DNA of 34,340 nt from Thoreauomyces humboldtii (Eukaryota; Chytridiomycota; Chytridiomycetes; Spizellomycetales; Powellomycetaceae): NCBI GenBank assembly GCA_027596035.1, contig JADGJA010000170.1, positions 1-34,340 of the forward strand. Direction: 5' to 3'. Position 1 is the first letter of the stretch; each line of letters starts with the position of its first letter. The position numbers were made by a program, and so were the translations under genes. This document shows, one piece after another, positions 1 through 12,841 of the stretch. Under the pieces are notes generated by a model that saw only the letters and a program-made list of their open reading frames with translations, was not told where the DNA came from and searched no databases.

Positions 1-2328
1 GCATAAATGGGGGTGGGGGCGGAGGCAGCGGTCCCCCGCCAGCAATGAAAGGAGGTGGTGGTGGCGGCGGTGGTCCACCACCGGCGATGAAGGGAGGAGG
101 CGGAGGTGGTGGAGGTCCGCCTCCTGCCAATGGGGAGGGCGGTGGCGGCGGCGGCCCGCCTGACACTCCTGTTAGGCGACTTGTTCCCGAAGCTTGTGTC
201 TGCGAAACGTAGTCTGTCAAGAAAAGTGCTTCTGCGTACAGTTCAGGCTTATTGTGCTCACCAAAGCATTCGCTTTCGCGGTGAGAAGTTGCTGTTCAAC
301 CCGCTCGAGCCATTCACCACCTCCCTCAAGATTGCTAATGCGCTCTTTCAGTAAATTTTCCAGCTCAGCTATCTCTCTTTTGGCGGCAGCAAGCTGCTGA
401 GCCGAGACCTTCCCGTCTTCCAAGTTTTTGGCGTCTGAAGGTCCTGTTGGCTGAGGGTCTTCTGCAATCATTCTGCGCTCAGACTTGGCAATTATAAGAT
501 CCCTGCATTTAGGTCCTTACTTGGCGCTTCGGTCTTCAAAACCTCGATCTCCTTCTCTAAGCGCTTGGACTTTTCGATTTGCTTTCGATATTTGTCCTCC
601 TGATCTCTGATCTTGTCAGTGTCCACCAACTCCGCTACCATGGCCCGGACGTCGAGGTCGAAAAGCATCGCAGCCGGATCTGGGTCTTCGGAATCCCGCT
701 GCAAAACTATTTGTTGCACGACTTTGTCGATTATGAACATAAACTTCATCCTGAATCCGGAGACAATGTGTCATTTGATAAATGCCCCAACTGTCTCGCA
801 AAACACATGCACTGACCTTTGGAAGGGGTTTGCAGGAAGCAAAAACATGTGCTTTAAAACCGAGATATACGGTGCAAAGCACGTTGAGAAGCCCATCGTA
901 TCGGCAAGAGCCAGGGCAACTTCCTCCGCGTTATCCCAGTCCAGTTCGCCGTCGACGTCCATCTTCATGAAAATCTCCTCCTCGTCCGCTTCTAGGCCAG
1001 CAACCCACACATCAATCTGGGTTTGCAGAAGCTCATTTTCTAGCGATCCTATGCTCTGAAAGCGCTCGTGAGTCCATCAACATAGTTCTGGTCGATGAAA
1101 CAGATTGCAGTCTCACGTCAACGAGTTGGGTCAACCCCAGGTGAAGGAACTCGTATCGCATATGCATCCGAAAATCAAGATTGTAGCCTGCTCCGCCGCA
1201 GATGACCGCATTGATGAACGACATGCTTGCAACTTGCAAGTCCTTATCATGCGGGGTCATGCCCTGACAACTTTGCCACAGGGTATAGACAACAATTTCA
1301 AAGCGGAACCTAGTTTGCGCTTGGGCGCATAGCTTATCCATGCCCTCCAAAACGCACTCGTGTCCTCCAGGTATCAGACACACTGCTCCAAGAATCTCCA
1401 AAACCAGGGCTTTTGTTTTCGGAGACGGCGATTGCAGAGACAGCGCAATGATATCTAGTGCTCCCTCGCTGTCGAGAACTGCCGACAAGCCAATCTGTAG
1501 TTCAAGATCAGCGAGTGGATCGTGATATCTGCAGATGCAAAGACTTGCCTTGTTGTTCATGAGACTCTTCAAGCATTTGATATAGAGTTCCTCAAACTCG
1601 TCATGGCTGCAGAATGCTAGATTGAGAACGCCTCCTCACACGCCATACGGTCCCTACGCGGCAAGGCTTACACACCGATTCTGCCGCCCGAGATCCCCGA
1701 GATTTTCCAGTAATATGTTCAGCCCGCCATTCTCGATGAAGTTGCTGATCCAGCGAATGGGCCGAGAGCGGAGCGAGACAACAAGATCGGTCAAAAGTTG
1801 CTTATCTGGATTGTCCCGCAATCGCTGCAGCTCCAGATCCTGCTGCATATCTCGAGACGCGCCATCACGATATCGCTCCCCAAGGTGCTGCTGCAGCATG
1901 ATCCATTTGCGGTCGGTGGGTAGCATTCGCAGGACCTGCTTCTTATCCTCGGTCAGGTTGAGGTCTTCCTGTGCTCAGAAAAAAAATGAGCATGGATTCC
2001 AGCTGCAACCTCAAACAGCGCTGGAACAGGGTACCATGAGAAGCTCCAGCATCGTTTCGATCTCATCGACCGGCGGCATAGGCACGGAAGATGGGGATGC
2101 CATCATCGGTGCCGAAAACCCAAAAGCAGCTGACGCAGAGGCAACCCCGTCGGTACCTCCAACAGGTCGATGAGGCATTGCGAGAAGGCTCGAGGTTCGC
2201 TCGATCGCCAACACATCCTGAGAGGCCTGCTTGGTGAGCATGTTCGCCCGACTCGAAGGTTTCCGTTGAAGGTTCGAGCCAGAATTTGCGCGCTTCAAGC
2301 TCGCGACGACGGGAGAGGTCTGCGCCAT
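1..2328 (-). CDS. Diaphanous-type formin (Bni1/SepA-like), 5' part; C-terminal FH2 lies beyond the left edge
   Basis: Formins nucleate and elongate actin filaments at growth sites and the septum. Exons (minus strand): 2328-2035, 1968-1674, 1616-1117, 1055-817, 750-521, 461-262, 199-<1. All phases agree, giving about 652 residues in the window. Residues 1-75 are Ser/Ala-rich and low in complexity. The Rho-binding GBD/FH3 armadillo region follows, starting near 'EIETMLELLM' and running through 'RSRPIRWISNFIENGGLNIL', 'ALMNNK'-like 'KSLMNNK' and 'VVQQIVLQRDSEDPD'. A coiled coil follows ('KYRKQIEKSKRLEKEIEVL', then 'KREIAELENLLKERISNLE'). The last exon is an FH1 tract of proline runs separated by FIAGGG spacers. 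The ATG at 2328 is chosen because an in-frame stop lies just upstream (2356-2358); an additional upstream exon cannot be excluded. FH2 is not visible. Family call is secure, ortholog name inferred. Confidence 0.92.
10..150 (-). repeat. Tandem repeats encoding the formin FH1 proline tracts
   Basis: GC-rich repeats of about 45 bp, each encoding seven or eight prolines followed by Phe-Ile-Ala-Gly-Gly-Gly, at least three copies, continuing to the left edge. Such proline runs bind profilin and SH3/WW proteins in formins. Copy number is likely variable between strains. Confidence 0.8.
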
Positions 2329-3613
2329 TGCTGGGAGGAAGTCCAGCGCGTGCGTTTAATGACAGTTTCCGGGACCTTGTTCAAGAGTACGGCAGGTCCT
2401 GCTCTGCCTCCAGACGCTGGGAAGCGACTACGAGCAAGAGAGCCGTCAGACGCGACGCGTCTCGAAGGTTTGTAGAGGAATGCCGGAACCAAGTGCTTGT
2501 GTGCGCAACCAAGAGTAAATTGCCGGAAGACGACTCGCTCTATTGCTCTACTCCAGTAAGCAGCTCTCGGCCGACCACCGATTCTTTGAGGTGCGGATAG
2601 TGCTTTCCTGCACTTTCAGTCCAGGAGTTCAATGTCCTCATGTCAACCACAGGACAAATGTGGGGGAATGAGTCTCTCCCCATTTACACATTTCCTCACG
2701 TTTTTCGATAGCGCTCCCGCATGCCCTTTTGAAAAAGCCGTCAACACCCAACACTGCAACCTGTTCCTGCGGCCTACACATAAACTTTGCTCTGATGCGT
2801 TCTCTGTAAAGCATGCAGAAAGGTTTCCCGATAGAAGGTCTCACTCACAGATTGTCAAGATTTCCGTCTGTGTCGGCTTCCACTAGCCCCGAAGTGGGGT
2901 GAACGAAGCTGCAAGCAAACGACCCTCATTTAGAAGTTGTCGCAGTTGTCTTCGAAGGACATGAACTAAGACTGGAACCACTTCGCATGAATTGGCGAGA
3001 TACGGTCCTGCTGGTGCGTTGTCCCCGAGCAAGCATCGAAGACTTGCCCGCTCGGCTTCGACAGGAAGCGCGCGACTTGGTGAGTAAGCAAGCGGAGATA
3101 CAAACGACCGTACCTGTTCGGCAGGAACACGCAAACGAGTGCTCTTCGGCGACTTCCATAAAGAGTTATGCAGCTGGTGTCTACTGCAGACTTGTAGAGA
3201 CCAATCTACCAAAATCATTAAGGAGCTGCCTTTGCTGTGTGCTCTCTTTTCAGGTTTGGGTGTTGGCAAGCGGCGAAGCGCGCTCCCTGCTTGTCCCATC
3301 ATTGTTCAACCAAGGCTATTTTTGGAATTTGCTCAAAGTCTTGTCGGAAGAGCCGTCGAGGTTCCTCATCCGGCAAGGCTGGTTGTAATAGGATTTCGTC
3401 GCTCGGCCGCCGTTGCTTTCCGCCAATTGTTTTCCGTCTGTCAGACTGGTACTGCTTGTTTCGTCGCAAGGCTTTTTCGTCACGAGTGTCTGCGTCTCTT
3501 CATCGTTTGCCCCTCTAGTAAACTTTCACGGTCGCAAAGCTTTCTTCAGTCAATCCGATTCCGCTGCTAGCTTCCAGCAATCCTACACTCGTTGTTGAGA
3601 AGTACTGTACATC
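2329..3613. other. Divergent intergenic region, formin / kinase
   Basis: A 1,285-bp spacer between the start codons of two divergently transcribed genes. No open frame with coding character, RNA gene or clear TATA box was found. The last 350 bases before the kinase ATG are pyrimidine-rich on the plus strand, as expected for a fungal promoter and 5'UTR. Confidence 0.6.
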
Positions 3614-6788
<3,175 letters not shown>

Positions 6789-7292
6789 GGCGTTTGCCTT
6801 GTGATTCAGAAAATAATATTCAGTACTTTTGTTCGACCTCAACATCCTGGCACACGCACGGAATGCACATGCAGAAAGGTTCCGCTGTCCCGTTACCGAG
6901 ATCCGCTCAGCCGGTTCTCAAAATTTGCGGAGGACCGACAGCCTGGTGGTGAAAGCTCTCGGTCTGTCCATCCGTCCAATCAGAGTGCACCATCTCCTGT
7001 TTGCCCTCGCCCAGAGCCTTGGGAAATGGGAGAGCCGGCCGGGGTTGAGAAAACGGGGGGCAAGGTCTTGTACAAACAAGTTGTACCGGGAAACCCAGGT
7101 GAAAAATTGCCGCCTGCCGCAGAAAAGCACAGCCAAACCCGTCTAGCAAACGCCCTCACGCGAAGTGTTTTGTAGGGTTTTCCTGCTGGGCGATCTACAA
7201 CCATACATGCAGTGACGGCAGTCCAGCATGAAAAGCGCGAGGGAGGTCGAGCTTCCCTTCCCGCATCCCGTCATCCTCGTGTCAATTCCAAA
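6789..7292. other. Intergenic region between tandem plus-strand genes
   Basis: Holds the kinase 3'UTR and the promoter/5'UTR of the membrane-protein gene. A CCAAT box on the plus strand near 6975 (tccaatcagag) is the only element I recognise. No gene seen. Confidence 0.45.
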
Positions 7293-7975
7293 ATGGGCTT
7301 CTCCGTATCGTCCCCCGTAGCGACCTCGTTCCTTCTGGTCATCTGTCTCGGAGTCTCCCTGGCGGCCACCTACCTTCGCGACTGGTTCACCGTCGGCTAC
7401 CTCGGCGTCCAGTACGGCGCGGGACTCTTCCAGCAATGCGGCAGTTGGCACGGCGTGACCGAATGTATGGCTTACAAGAGCGACGGCGACGACAACTTCA
7501 TCACCAGCAGCTCAAACACCTACCGAAAGTCGGCCGCCGCCATGATGGTAGGTGGTACCCAGCTACAGTAGCTCACGTCGAGGGGCTCGCGCACGAACCC
7601 CGGAAAACGAGAAAGGGATGCTGACGGATTTGTGCCTGCCATCCTTGGATACAGGTCTTCACTCTCATCGCCCTCGTCCTGGCGACCGGCGGCTCCCTCG
7701 CCGCTTCCTTCGGTCGAAAGGGTCGCGCCATCCTCATCCTGGTCATGACTTGTACGGTGCTCGCTCTTCTGTTCGAGATCCTGACCACCGCTCTGATGGT
7801 CGCATCGGCGCACGCTTCGACCGGCGAATTCCTGGTGGGCACCAACAACACGCCGGTGAACCTCAACCCGAAGTTCGGTGCCGCCTTCGCGCTCTGCATC
7901 ATCAGTTGGATCGGACTTCTCGGCGTGTTCGTCTTGGAGGTGGTGCGGCGTAACTCGTTCATGGAGAAGTGGTGA
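7293..7975 (+). CDS. Four-span membrane protein, claudin/SUR7/PalI-like
   Basis: Two exons, 7293-7547 and 7655-7975, with a 107-nt GT-AG intron in phase 0; 191 residues. Four hydrophobic segments are visible: about 9-27 (FLLVICLGVSLAATYL), 83-107 (around VFTLIALVLATGGSLAA), 116-142 (ILILVMTCTVLALLFEILTT) and 162-184 (AFALCIISWIGLLGVFVLE). The first extracellular loop carries 'GLFQQC' followed by a second Cys nine residues on, resembling the GLW-C-C loop signature of claudin/PMP22-type proteins. Fungal relatives include eisosome (Sur7) and pH-sensing (PalI/Rim9) proteins. Which of these it matches cannot be decided by eye. The ATG at 7293 is preferred to the in-frame ATG at 7212, since the 27 intervening residues are polar and the hydrophobic segment follows 7293 directly. 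It is convergent with the ubiquilin gene (184 bp between stops). Confidence 0.82.
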
Positions 7976-8159
7976 TTGGCGGGACCAAAAATACATTGCT
8001 TCTTCGTGCCGGCCACGGTCACTGTTATCCGTGATTGCAGTGAATTGCCAGGTCAAGGTCTGTAAGCATTCCAACATTGTTGCTTTTTTTCCATAACGAA
8101 CAAAGCAGAAGAGAGAAAAGGAAAGTGGAGGGGGAAAAAACTAAAGCAGAGGCAAACAA

Positions 8160-9283
8160 TCAGATGGATCCAGGAGGGTGTTGGAACAGCCATTCCACAG
8201 CTGCCTCGACGTTTCCGTGCGTCAACGTAAGGGCACGCACGTTCTCCTGAGCAGAGTAGAAACCCATGTCCTGGAGCTGACCGAGCTGAACCTGGAACCT
8301 CTCCTCCGGTGGTCGCGTGTCGGCAGGGGCAGCAGGAGCACCACCGAGCCCTCCACCCATTCCGCCCATGAGCATCTGCAGCATCGCCGGGTTCATCATC
8401 GGAGGCATGCCGCCGCCAGCGGCAGCGTTTGCCTGCGGGGTTGGACCCGTCGTTGGTTGAGCTCCACCGAAAGCGTTCCCGCCTCCCGCACCTCCCATGA
8501 GTGCCGCCAGTGGGTTGGCAGCCGCACCGCCGCCGCCGGCGCCGCCCTGAGCACCCATCTGCATCATGCTCCTGATCATGTCGGGATTCGACATCATCCC
8601 GCGGAACATGTCGCTCTGCATCATGGCGCGGACCTCGGGCGTCATAAGACCGGCCATGGCGGGGTTGGCGGCCACGAGCTGCTCGATGACCTGAGGGTTG
8701 CCCATCATCTGAGCGATCGAAGAGCTGACCCCCGGGTTGGAAAGGAGGGAGCTCATCATGTTGGGATCCAGACCGCCCAGACCACCGGCACCACCAGCTC
8801 CTCCGAAAGCTGCGAAGGGGTTTCCGGCTCCTCCAGCTCCGCCAAAGGCCGCAAACGGGTTGGCTCCTGCGGCTGCCCCGCCAGGGACCCCGCCGAAGAG
8901 GTTGGGAATAGGTTCGGTGTTGGGGGTTGGCGCCGGAGCTGCCGCAGGTGGGGGAGCGGTGCGAGGGGTAGCGGATCCACGGACCATGTGTACTCTGCGG
9001 AAGTGACGAGGAAACGGGCGGAGATGTTGGACGACGGTCGGATAAAAAAAGACGGAATGAAGATCGTTACTTACGTGTTTCCGTCGGCCATCTTGTAGGT
9101 AGCGAGCGTGTCTGCATCCTTGAGGACTTTGCCGGCAAAGATGAGTCGTTGTTCCGCCACGGGAACCGAATGGTCTACGGCGATCTTCTCCTTGAGCTGA
9201 AGGACCGTGGTGCCCTCCACCGAGACAGTGACGGAGAAGGCCGTCTCATTTGCCTGCTTCACTTTGATGGTAATCTCCGACAT
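8160..9283 (-). CDS. dsk2: Ubiquilin / Dsk2-type UBL-UBA shuttle protein
   Basis: Two exons, 9283-9075 and 8994-8160, separated by an 80-nt intron; 347 residues, close to yeast Dsk2 and fission yeast Dph1. Residues 1-70 form a ubiquitin-like domain ('LKEKIAVDHSVPVAEQRLIF', 'GKVLKDADTLATYKMADGNT'). A Gly/Ala/Pro-rich linker precedes STI1-type repeats rich in Met/Gln/Asn ('SLLSNPGVSSSIAQMMGNPQ', 'MSNPDMIRSMMQM'). A UBA domain closes the protein ('QLQDMGFYSAQENVRALTLT', 'NVEAAVEWLFQHP'). The family escorts ubiquitylated clients to the proteasome: UBL binds the proteasome and UBA binds ubiquitin. The ATG starts the UBL directly, as in the family. The intron falls immediately after the UBL. Confidence 0.95.
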
Positions 9284-9466
9284 TGTACTGAAAGATTGAC
9301 GCCGTAGAGGAGTCCTGTCGGTGGGGTCTTTTGTTCGCAGGAAAGGGAGAGATCGGTGCGGTATACTGTACCTTGGCAGATGGGGCGGGGAAGCAGCTTT
9401 CTGGGGTGCGAGGAAGGGAATATGCGAGAGGCAAAGCGCGCGTGGCGGTCTGACAGCCTCTAACAG

Positions 9467-10921
9467 TCAAAACCACCTTCTACCGGTACTCTGTGACCAA
9501 CGCCCAAAGTGATGAACGCCCATGGCTAGCTGCATCGACGAATCCGCAGCCAGCCCTCCGATCTCGAAAGGTTCTCCCGGCTTGAGATTCCGAAAGAATT
9601 GCATCGTGCGCATATCTCCTTGCGTCGGGGGAGGCGGCGACGCTTGGAATTCGTGTTTTAGTAAATCTGCCGTGGAGTGACACGATTTGCACGATGACCT
9701 GTAGTTGTCGAGGGGGCCTGTCAACAAGATATTCGTTAGGCCCTTTTGAACGGGTCGACGGCTGTCTGTCGGGGACCGCGGACACGAACCGTTAAGTCTC
9801 CCGTTCCAGCCAAGGGTCCTTCGGGTGCCTCCCATACTGAGAATGGCAGCATGTGCGCTTTCATCGACCCATGACTCCTGCACGGGAGCGCCGCTTTCAT
9901 GCTGGACCTGATTGTGCTGGGGATCGTTGCCCCACTGGAGCCCAAGTGGACGGAGCCGTTTCCAAGGCTAAGATCCAGAACGAACAATTAGACATTCTCA
10001 AGACCTGGACCATCAATGCGTCAACCGCTCGAAACTTGCATCTGCTTCATCGCTTGAACCGTCGTAGACCAGCGTGACAAAAACCCATCCGTTCCGCTCC
10101 TTCACCATGGCATCCATTTGCAGCAGTCGAAGCGGGGAACATTCTTTGCTGCGCACCAGCAGAGGCTTCGACGCTCCCGAGGAATGAACTTCCTTGGCTA
10201 TCACCTTTCCGAAGCACAGTCAGCCACGCAATGAACAAAGCAGGAGAGTGTCATGCCAAAGTGCCAACTGACCGCATTCCATACAGGCGCGCCTCGGAGC
10301 AAAGGTACCTCATCTGCGCTACCCTCCGTAAAAAGAAGCTTGAATATCACGCTCCCTTCGGAGAATTCGACCACCTGTCGCAACGGCTGTGACGGATCTT
10401 CCCAAACTTTCCTCAGCGTCAGCGCCGCGAGTTCGTCAAAGTACCATCGTCAAGCCATGAATCGGGTCCCGTCCGCGAAGGCCCGGGTGCATCCAGGGAG
10501 CGTGGAACCATCGACGCATCTGTCGAAAACCGATGAGAACCCGGCAAAAACGGCGACGATCCCTGTGCCTTACTCCATTACTCTCGACTCGAAAATTGAC
10601 CTCTGTGTTTCCGAACAGGCAGTAGTCTCGAACGGAGAGGACGTATTTTCGCTGTTCCGTCTTGAAGTCCACATGATCCCAAGGCCTGAAAAGTGGTATA
10701 TTCCCTTCCACTGCCTTGAGCCCACACACGGTATGTGGGTAGTTGGTGACAAGGACAAATGCCTTTTCCCCTGCTGGTGTTGGGATGCTGGAGGCTGTAT
10801 CAAATTCTCGTTGAGCTGCGACTCTCAAACTTTGACGGTTGATGGCAAAAGCGGCCAGACCGGAGCCGGCTGCTGCAAGGCCGGCCCACCGCCCTGCTCG
10901 ACGGTTTGAGGAGATTGTCAT
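9467..10921 (-). CDS. Heme c-motif (CKSCH) protein of a poorly characterised family; apparent 1-nt frameshift
   Basis: Minus-strand gene. Exons are about 10921-10444 and 10443-10273 (frame changes here), then 10204-10040, 9967-9790 and 9717-9467. The N-terminus is basic and hydrophobic (first ~30 residues), possibly a membrane or mitochondrial targeting segment. Recognisable blocks in order: 'HVDFKTEQRKYVLSVRDYC', 'RRWFHAPWMHPG', 'PIHGLT', 'LRKVWEDP', 'IFKLLFTEGSADEVPLLRGA', 'LRLLQMDAM', 'NGWVFVTLVYDG', 'LGLQWGNDP', 'ESWVDES', 'LGWNGRLNGPLDN', 'SSCKSCHSTAD', 'MQFFRNLKPGEPF', 'SMQLAMGVHHF'. CxxCH is the covalent c-heme attachment motif. I recall this arrangement from uncharacterised bacterial cytochrome-c-domain proteins, so bacterial origin is possible but inferred. 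The frame shifts by +1 near 10444, between 'PIHGLT' and 'YFDELAALTLRKVW'. In-frame introns at 10573-10520 (54 nt) and perhaps 10727-10686 (42 nt) are optional. The intron 10039-9968 looks GC-AG. Substrate and partner unknown. Confidence 0.72.
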
Positions 10922-11187
10922 CGCCAGGTTGCTATTCTGATCGAAGACTTTTGCAAACCAGATTCCCAGAGGGAAACAGACCTGCCGGACGAAACGTCAA
11001 GAGTCTGTCTTACCATTGAGAGTGTCCACGGTGTGGTCTGTGGTCGTCTCAGCCGTCAACGTCGACACCACTACCGACAGACTACGGTATACGACACACC
11101 ACTACCGACAGACTACAGGATACGATCAGTGGACAGGTTAATCATCCTGTTATTATTCATTACAGTGAGACCGCAGTGAAAGGGCAG
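10922..11187. other. Short intergenic region upstream of the heme-motif gene
   Basis: Presumed promoter/5'UTR of the minus-strand heme-motif gene and end of the upstream spliced transcript. It contains the 31-bp direct repeat listed separately. No gene seen. Confidence 0.4.
11066..11127. repeat. Two-copy 31-bp direct repeat
   Basis: The core 'caccactaccgacagactac' occurs at 11066 and again at 11097, spacing exactly 31 bp, with a few differences in the remainder (ggtatacga versus aggatacga). It lies about 150-200 bp upstream of the heme-motif gene start. Confidence 0.85.
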
Positions 11188-11513
11188 CTACATTTGATGG
11201 TCACCAAAGCAAGTGGTGGGCGTAACGCTAACTACCCCGGAAGTAACGATACCCTCCCCTCTTCCCCTGCCAGCGTTTCTGGTCCTTCTTGCCGGTGGGA
11301 CTGGACGCGCTCTTTGAGATGCTTCCGGTCTTCCATTCATTTGCAGTAAGGACTGGACAACGGTTCTGATGTTGCGGACGCTGACGGTGTCTCGTTTAGC
11401 GGACTCACCGTTGTACGAAGGTCACTGATGAGGTAGTCAAAAGGACGCAGGCAGTCTCGAGTGTCATGAGCAAAGACCAAACAAAGACCCAGCAGAGACC
11501 GAGAAGCGAGCAT
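11188..11513 (-). CDS. Possible 89-codon frame at the 3' end of the repeat-exon transcript
   Basis: Joining 11513-11409 and 11352-11188 over a 56-nt gtgag...cag intron (phase 0) gives 89 codons before TAG. It starts MLASRSLLGLCLVFAH and has a basic, glycine-containing middle (RARPVPPARRTRNAGRGRG). The first ATG in exon 7 is used. I recognise no domain. Low coding conviction: listed because it is the longest frame the spliced RNA offers. Confidence 0.25.
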
Positions 11514-11802
11514 GAAAACTTGGCAGGCAAAGGCTAGTAAATGACAGATGGAGATAGAAAGTAAAAGCGAAGATGATAGTTTGATATTGATATAGAGAAC
11601 AATGTACAACAAAAGAAAGAGGGGAGGGAGCGCTTGATCGGTTCAGTGCCTTATCTGAAAGAGATGAACGAGAACAAGTGAGAAGCGTAGACCCTCTGCA
11701 TTTACACCAGCTGGGGACGGTTCGCCTCCCGCGAAGGAGGCAAGCTGCATTACCTACAAAAGAGACGAGGGACATAAAAGACATGCAAGCGAGAGAAGAT
11801 AC

Positions 11803-12065
11803 CAAGTATGCGGAGCCCCCAGACGAGATCCTTTGTTCCACCGGAAATACGAACCTCTCAACTGGCCGTCCGCGGTCAGGAGTATCTTCAGGCTCCCTGA
11901 AGAAGGTAGAAAGAGAGAAGGGAAAGAAAGAGAGAGATTGTCAGAGAAGAGGAGCGAGAACCGATCCAATGGAAACTGCGAGACTGTGAACTTACCAATC
12001 CCTGGAGCTCAGAGGGCCCGAGACTCCGGCTGGCTCCGCCGAACGCTGAAGATCTTGGGGCGCCT

Positions 12066-12109
<44 letters not shown>

Positions 12110-12406
12110 TAGTCAGATAAGAGAGCACTGAAGAAAGGTATGACAGAGACGAAATTGTGACTTACCAATCCTCAAAGCCCAGATCGCCCGGATGCTTTGG
12201 TTGGCCCATCGGGCCCCGAATCAAGGCCACTACTGAGAAGCAGTGCGCCTTGAGTCCCCTGGAACGGGTGAGAAAGACGATCAGAGAGTAGAACAGTGAA
12301 GGGTATCAGCGAAGAGACCGTGGACTTACCAATCCTAGAAGCCCAGAGAGTAAGGAGCTCAGCTGGTATGGACGTCGAAAGATTGCTTGAATGCCGTGAG
12401 CGAAGC
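11803..12406 (-). repeat. Diverged tandem exon-intron units
   Basis: Successive units (exon end, donor and following intron) recur at 12330, 12166 and 11996, with a weaker fourth at 11803, at intervals of 164, 170 and 193 bp. Conserved parts are the exon tail TCTGGGCTT..AGGATTG, the donor gtaagt(c/t)cac, and an intronic tctctga(c/t) branch-site-like block. The rest has diverged. This looks like old tandem duplication of one exon plus its intron. Confidence 0.65.
12069..12104. repeat. (GA)n microsatellite
   Basis: About 16 GA dinucleotides on the plus strand. On the minus strand it forms the polypyrimidine tract just upstream of the acceptor of predicted exon 4 (AG at 12065-12064), so length changes there could alter splicing. 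Confidence 0.9.
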
Positions 12407-12717
12407 CTGAAAACAAACGAGAGAGCAGAAAAGAGGTCAGAAGTGAAGGGGCATTGGGAGATGCCGCGTGCGTTCAACAACAACCCATCATGAGCACTTA
12501 CGAAGAAATGTCGGCGAAGAATGCCCGTGAGATGAGATGAGCTGCGCAGCCGTAGTCGAATGGAGATGTCAGTCGAGGGTGTTCGATGGTTGCAGTGTGG
12601 ATGCCGAGCGTGCGGATGGATGGATGGACGGAGCGCTGTGGGTCGGTCGGTGGGTCGAAGTCCTGGAGTTTGGTTGAAGGTGAAGATGGGGGAGGGCGAT
12701 GGGACGTTGGGCCTCCC

Positions 12718-12725
12718 CTTTTATA
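12718..12725 (-). promoter_or_regulatory. TATA box of the repeat-exon transcript
   Basis: Minus-strand TATAAAAG in a GC-rich setting, about 216 nt upstream of the first predicted donor (12501). The sequence between is a pyrimidine-rich, ATG-free leader. It lies only about 115 bp from the stop of the gene upstream, so the promoter sits in that gene's 3' flank. Confidence 0.6.
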
Positions 12726-12841
12726 CTGCGCGCTGAGACCCGGATAACACCCAACAACGAGTAGGGCTAGGGCTCCCAAGGGATAGGTTTGCGACCTTTC
12801 CAACAATTCCCAACGCCATTTCATTCGCAAAACCCCTTCGT

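Larger units (their letters stand above)
11188..12700 (-). ncRNA. Multi-exon, probably non-coding spliced transcript with repeated exons
   Basis: A TATA box (minus strand, 12725-12718) is followed by a run of exons predicted from strong donors (mostly gtaagt) and pyrimidine-rich acceptors. Predicted exons: about 12695-12502, 12406-12330, 12258-12166, 12063-11996, 11896-11803, 11753-11708, 11654-11409 and 11352 onward. Introns are 95, 71, 102, 99, 49, 53 and 56 nt. Exons 2-4 all end in variants of TCTGGGCTTYDAGGATTG followed by gtaagt. Exons 1 and 2 contain no ATG at all. The first ATG (12209) opens only a 32-codon frame across exons 3-4. A later frame, ATG 11513 to stop 11188 (89 codons across the last intron), has a weakly hydrophobic start and an Arg/Gly-rich tail with no recognisable family. 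Either this is a long non-coding RNA or a small-protein gene with an unusually long, repetitive spliced leader. The 3' end is not defined. Confidence 0.6.

Noticed and set aside
12407..12501. C-box-like ATGATGG and D-box CTGA in intron 1 of the repeat-exon transcript, as a box C/D snoRNA.
   Set aside because: The C box is imperfect, no terminal stem pairs the flanks, and the 95-nt intron leaves too little room for a snoRNA plus branch site. The CTGAC is better explained as the branch point.
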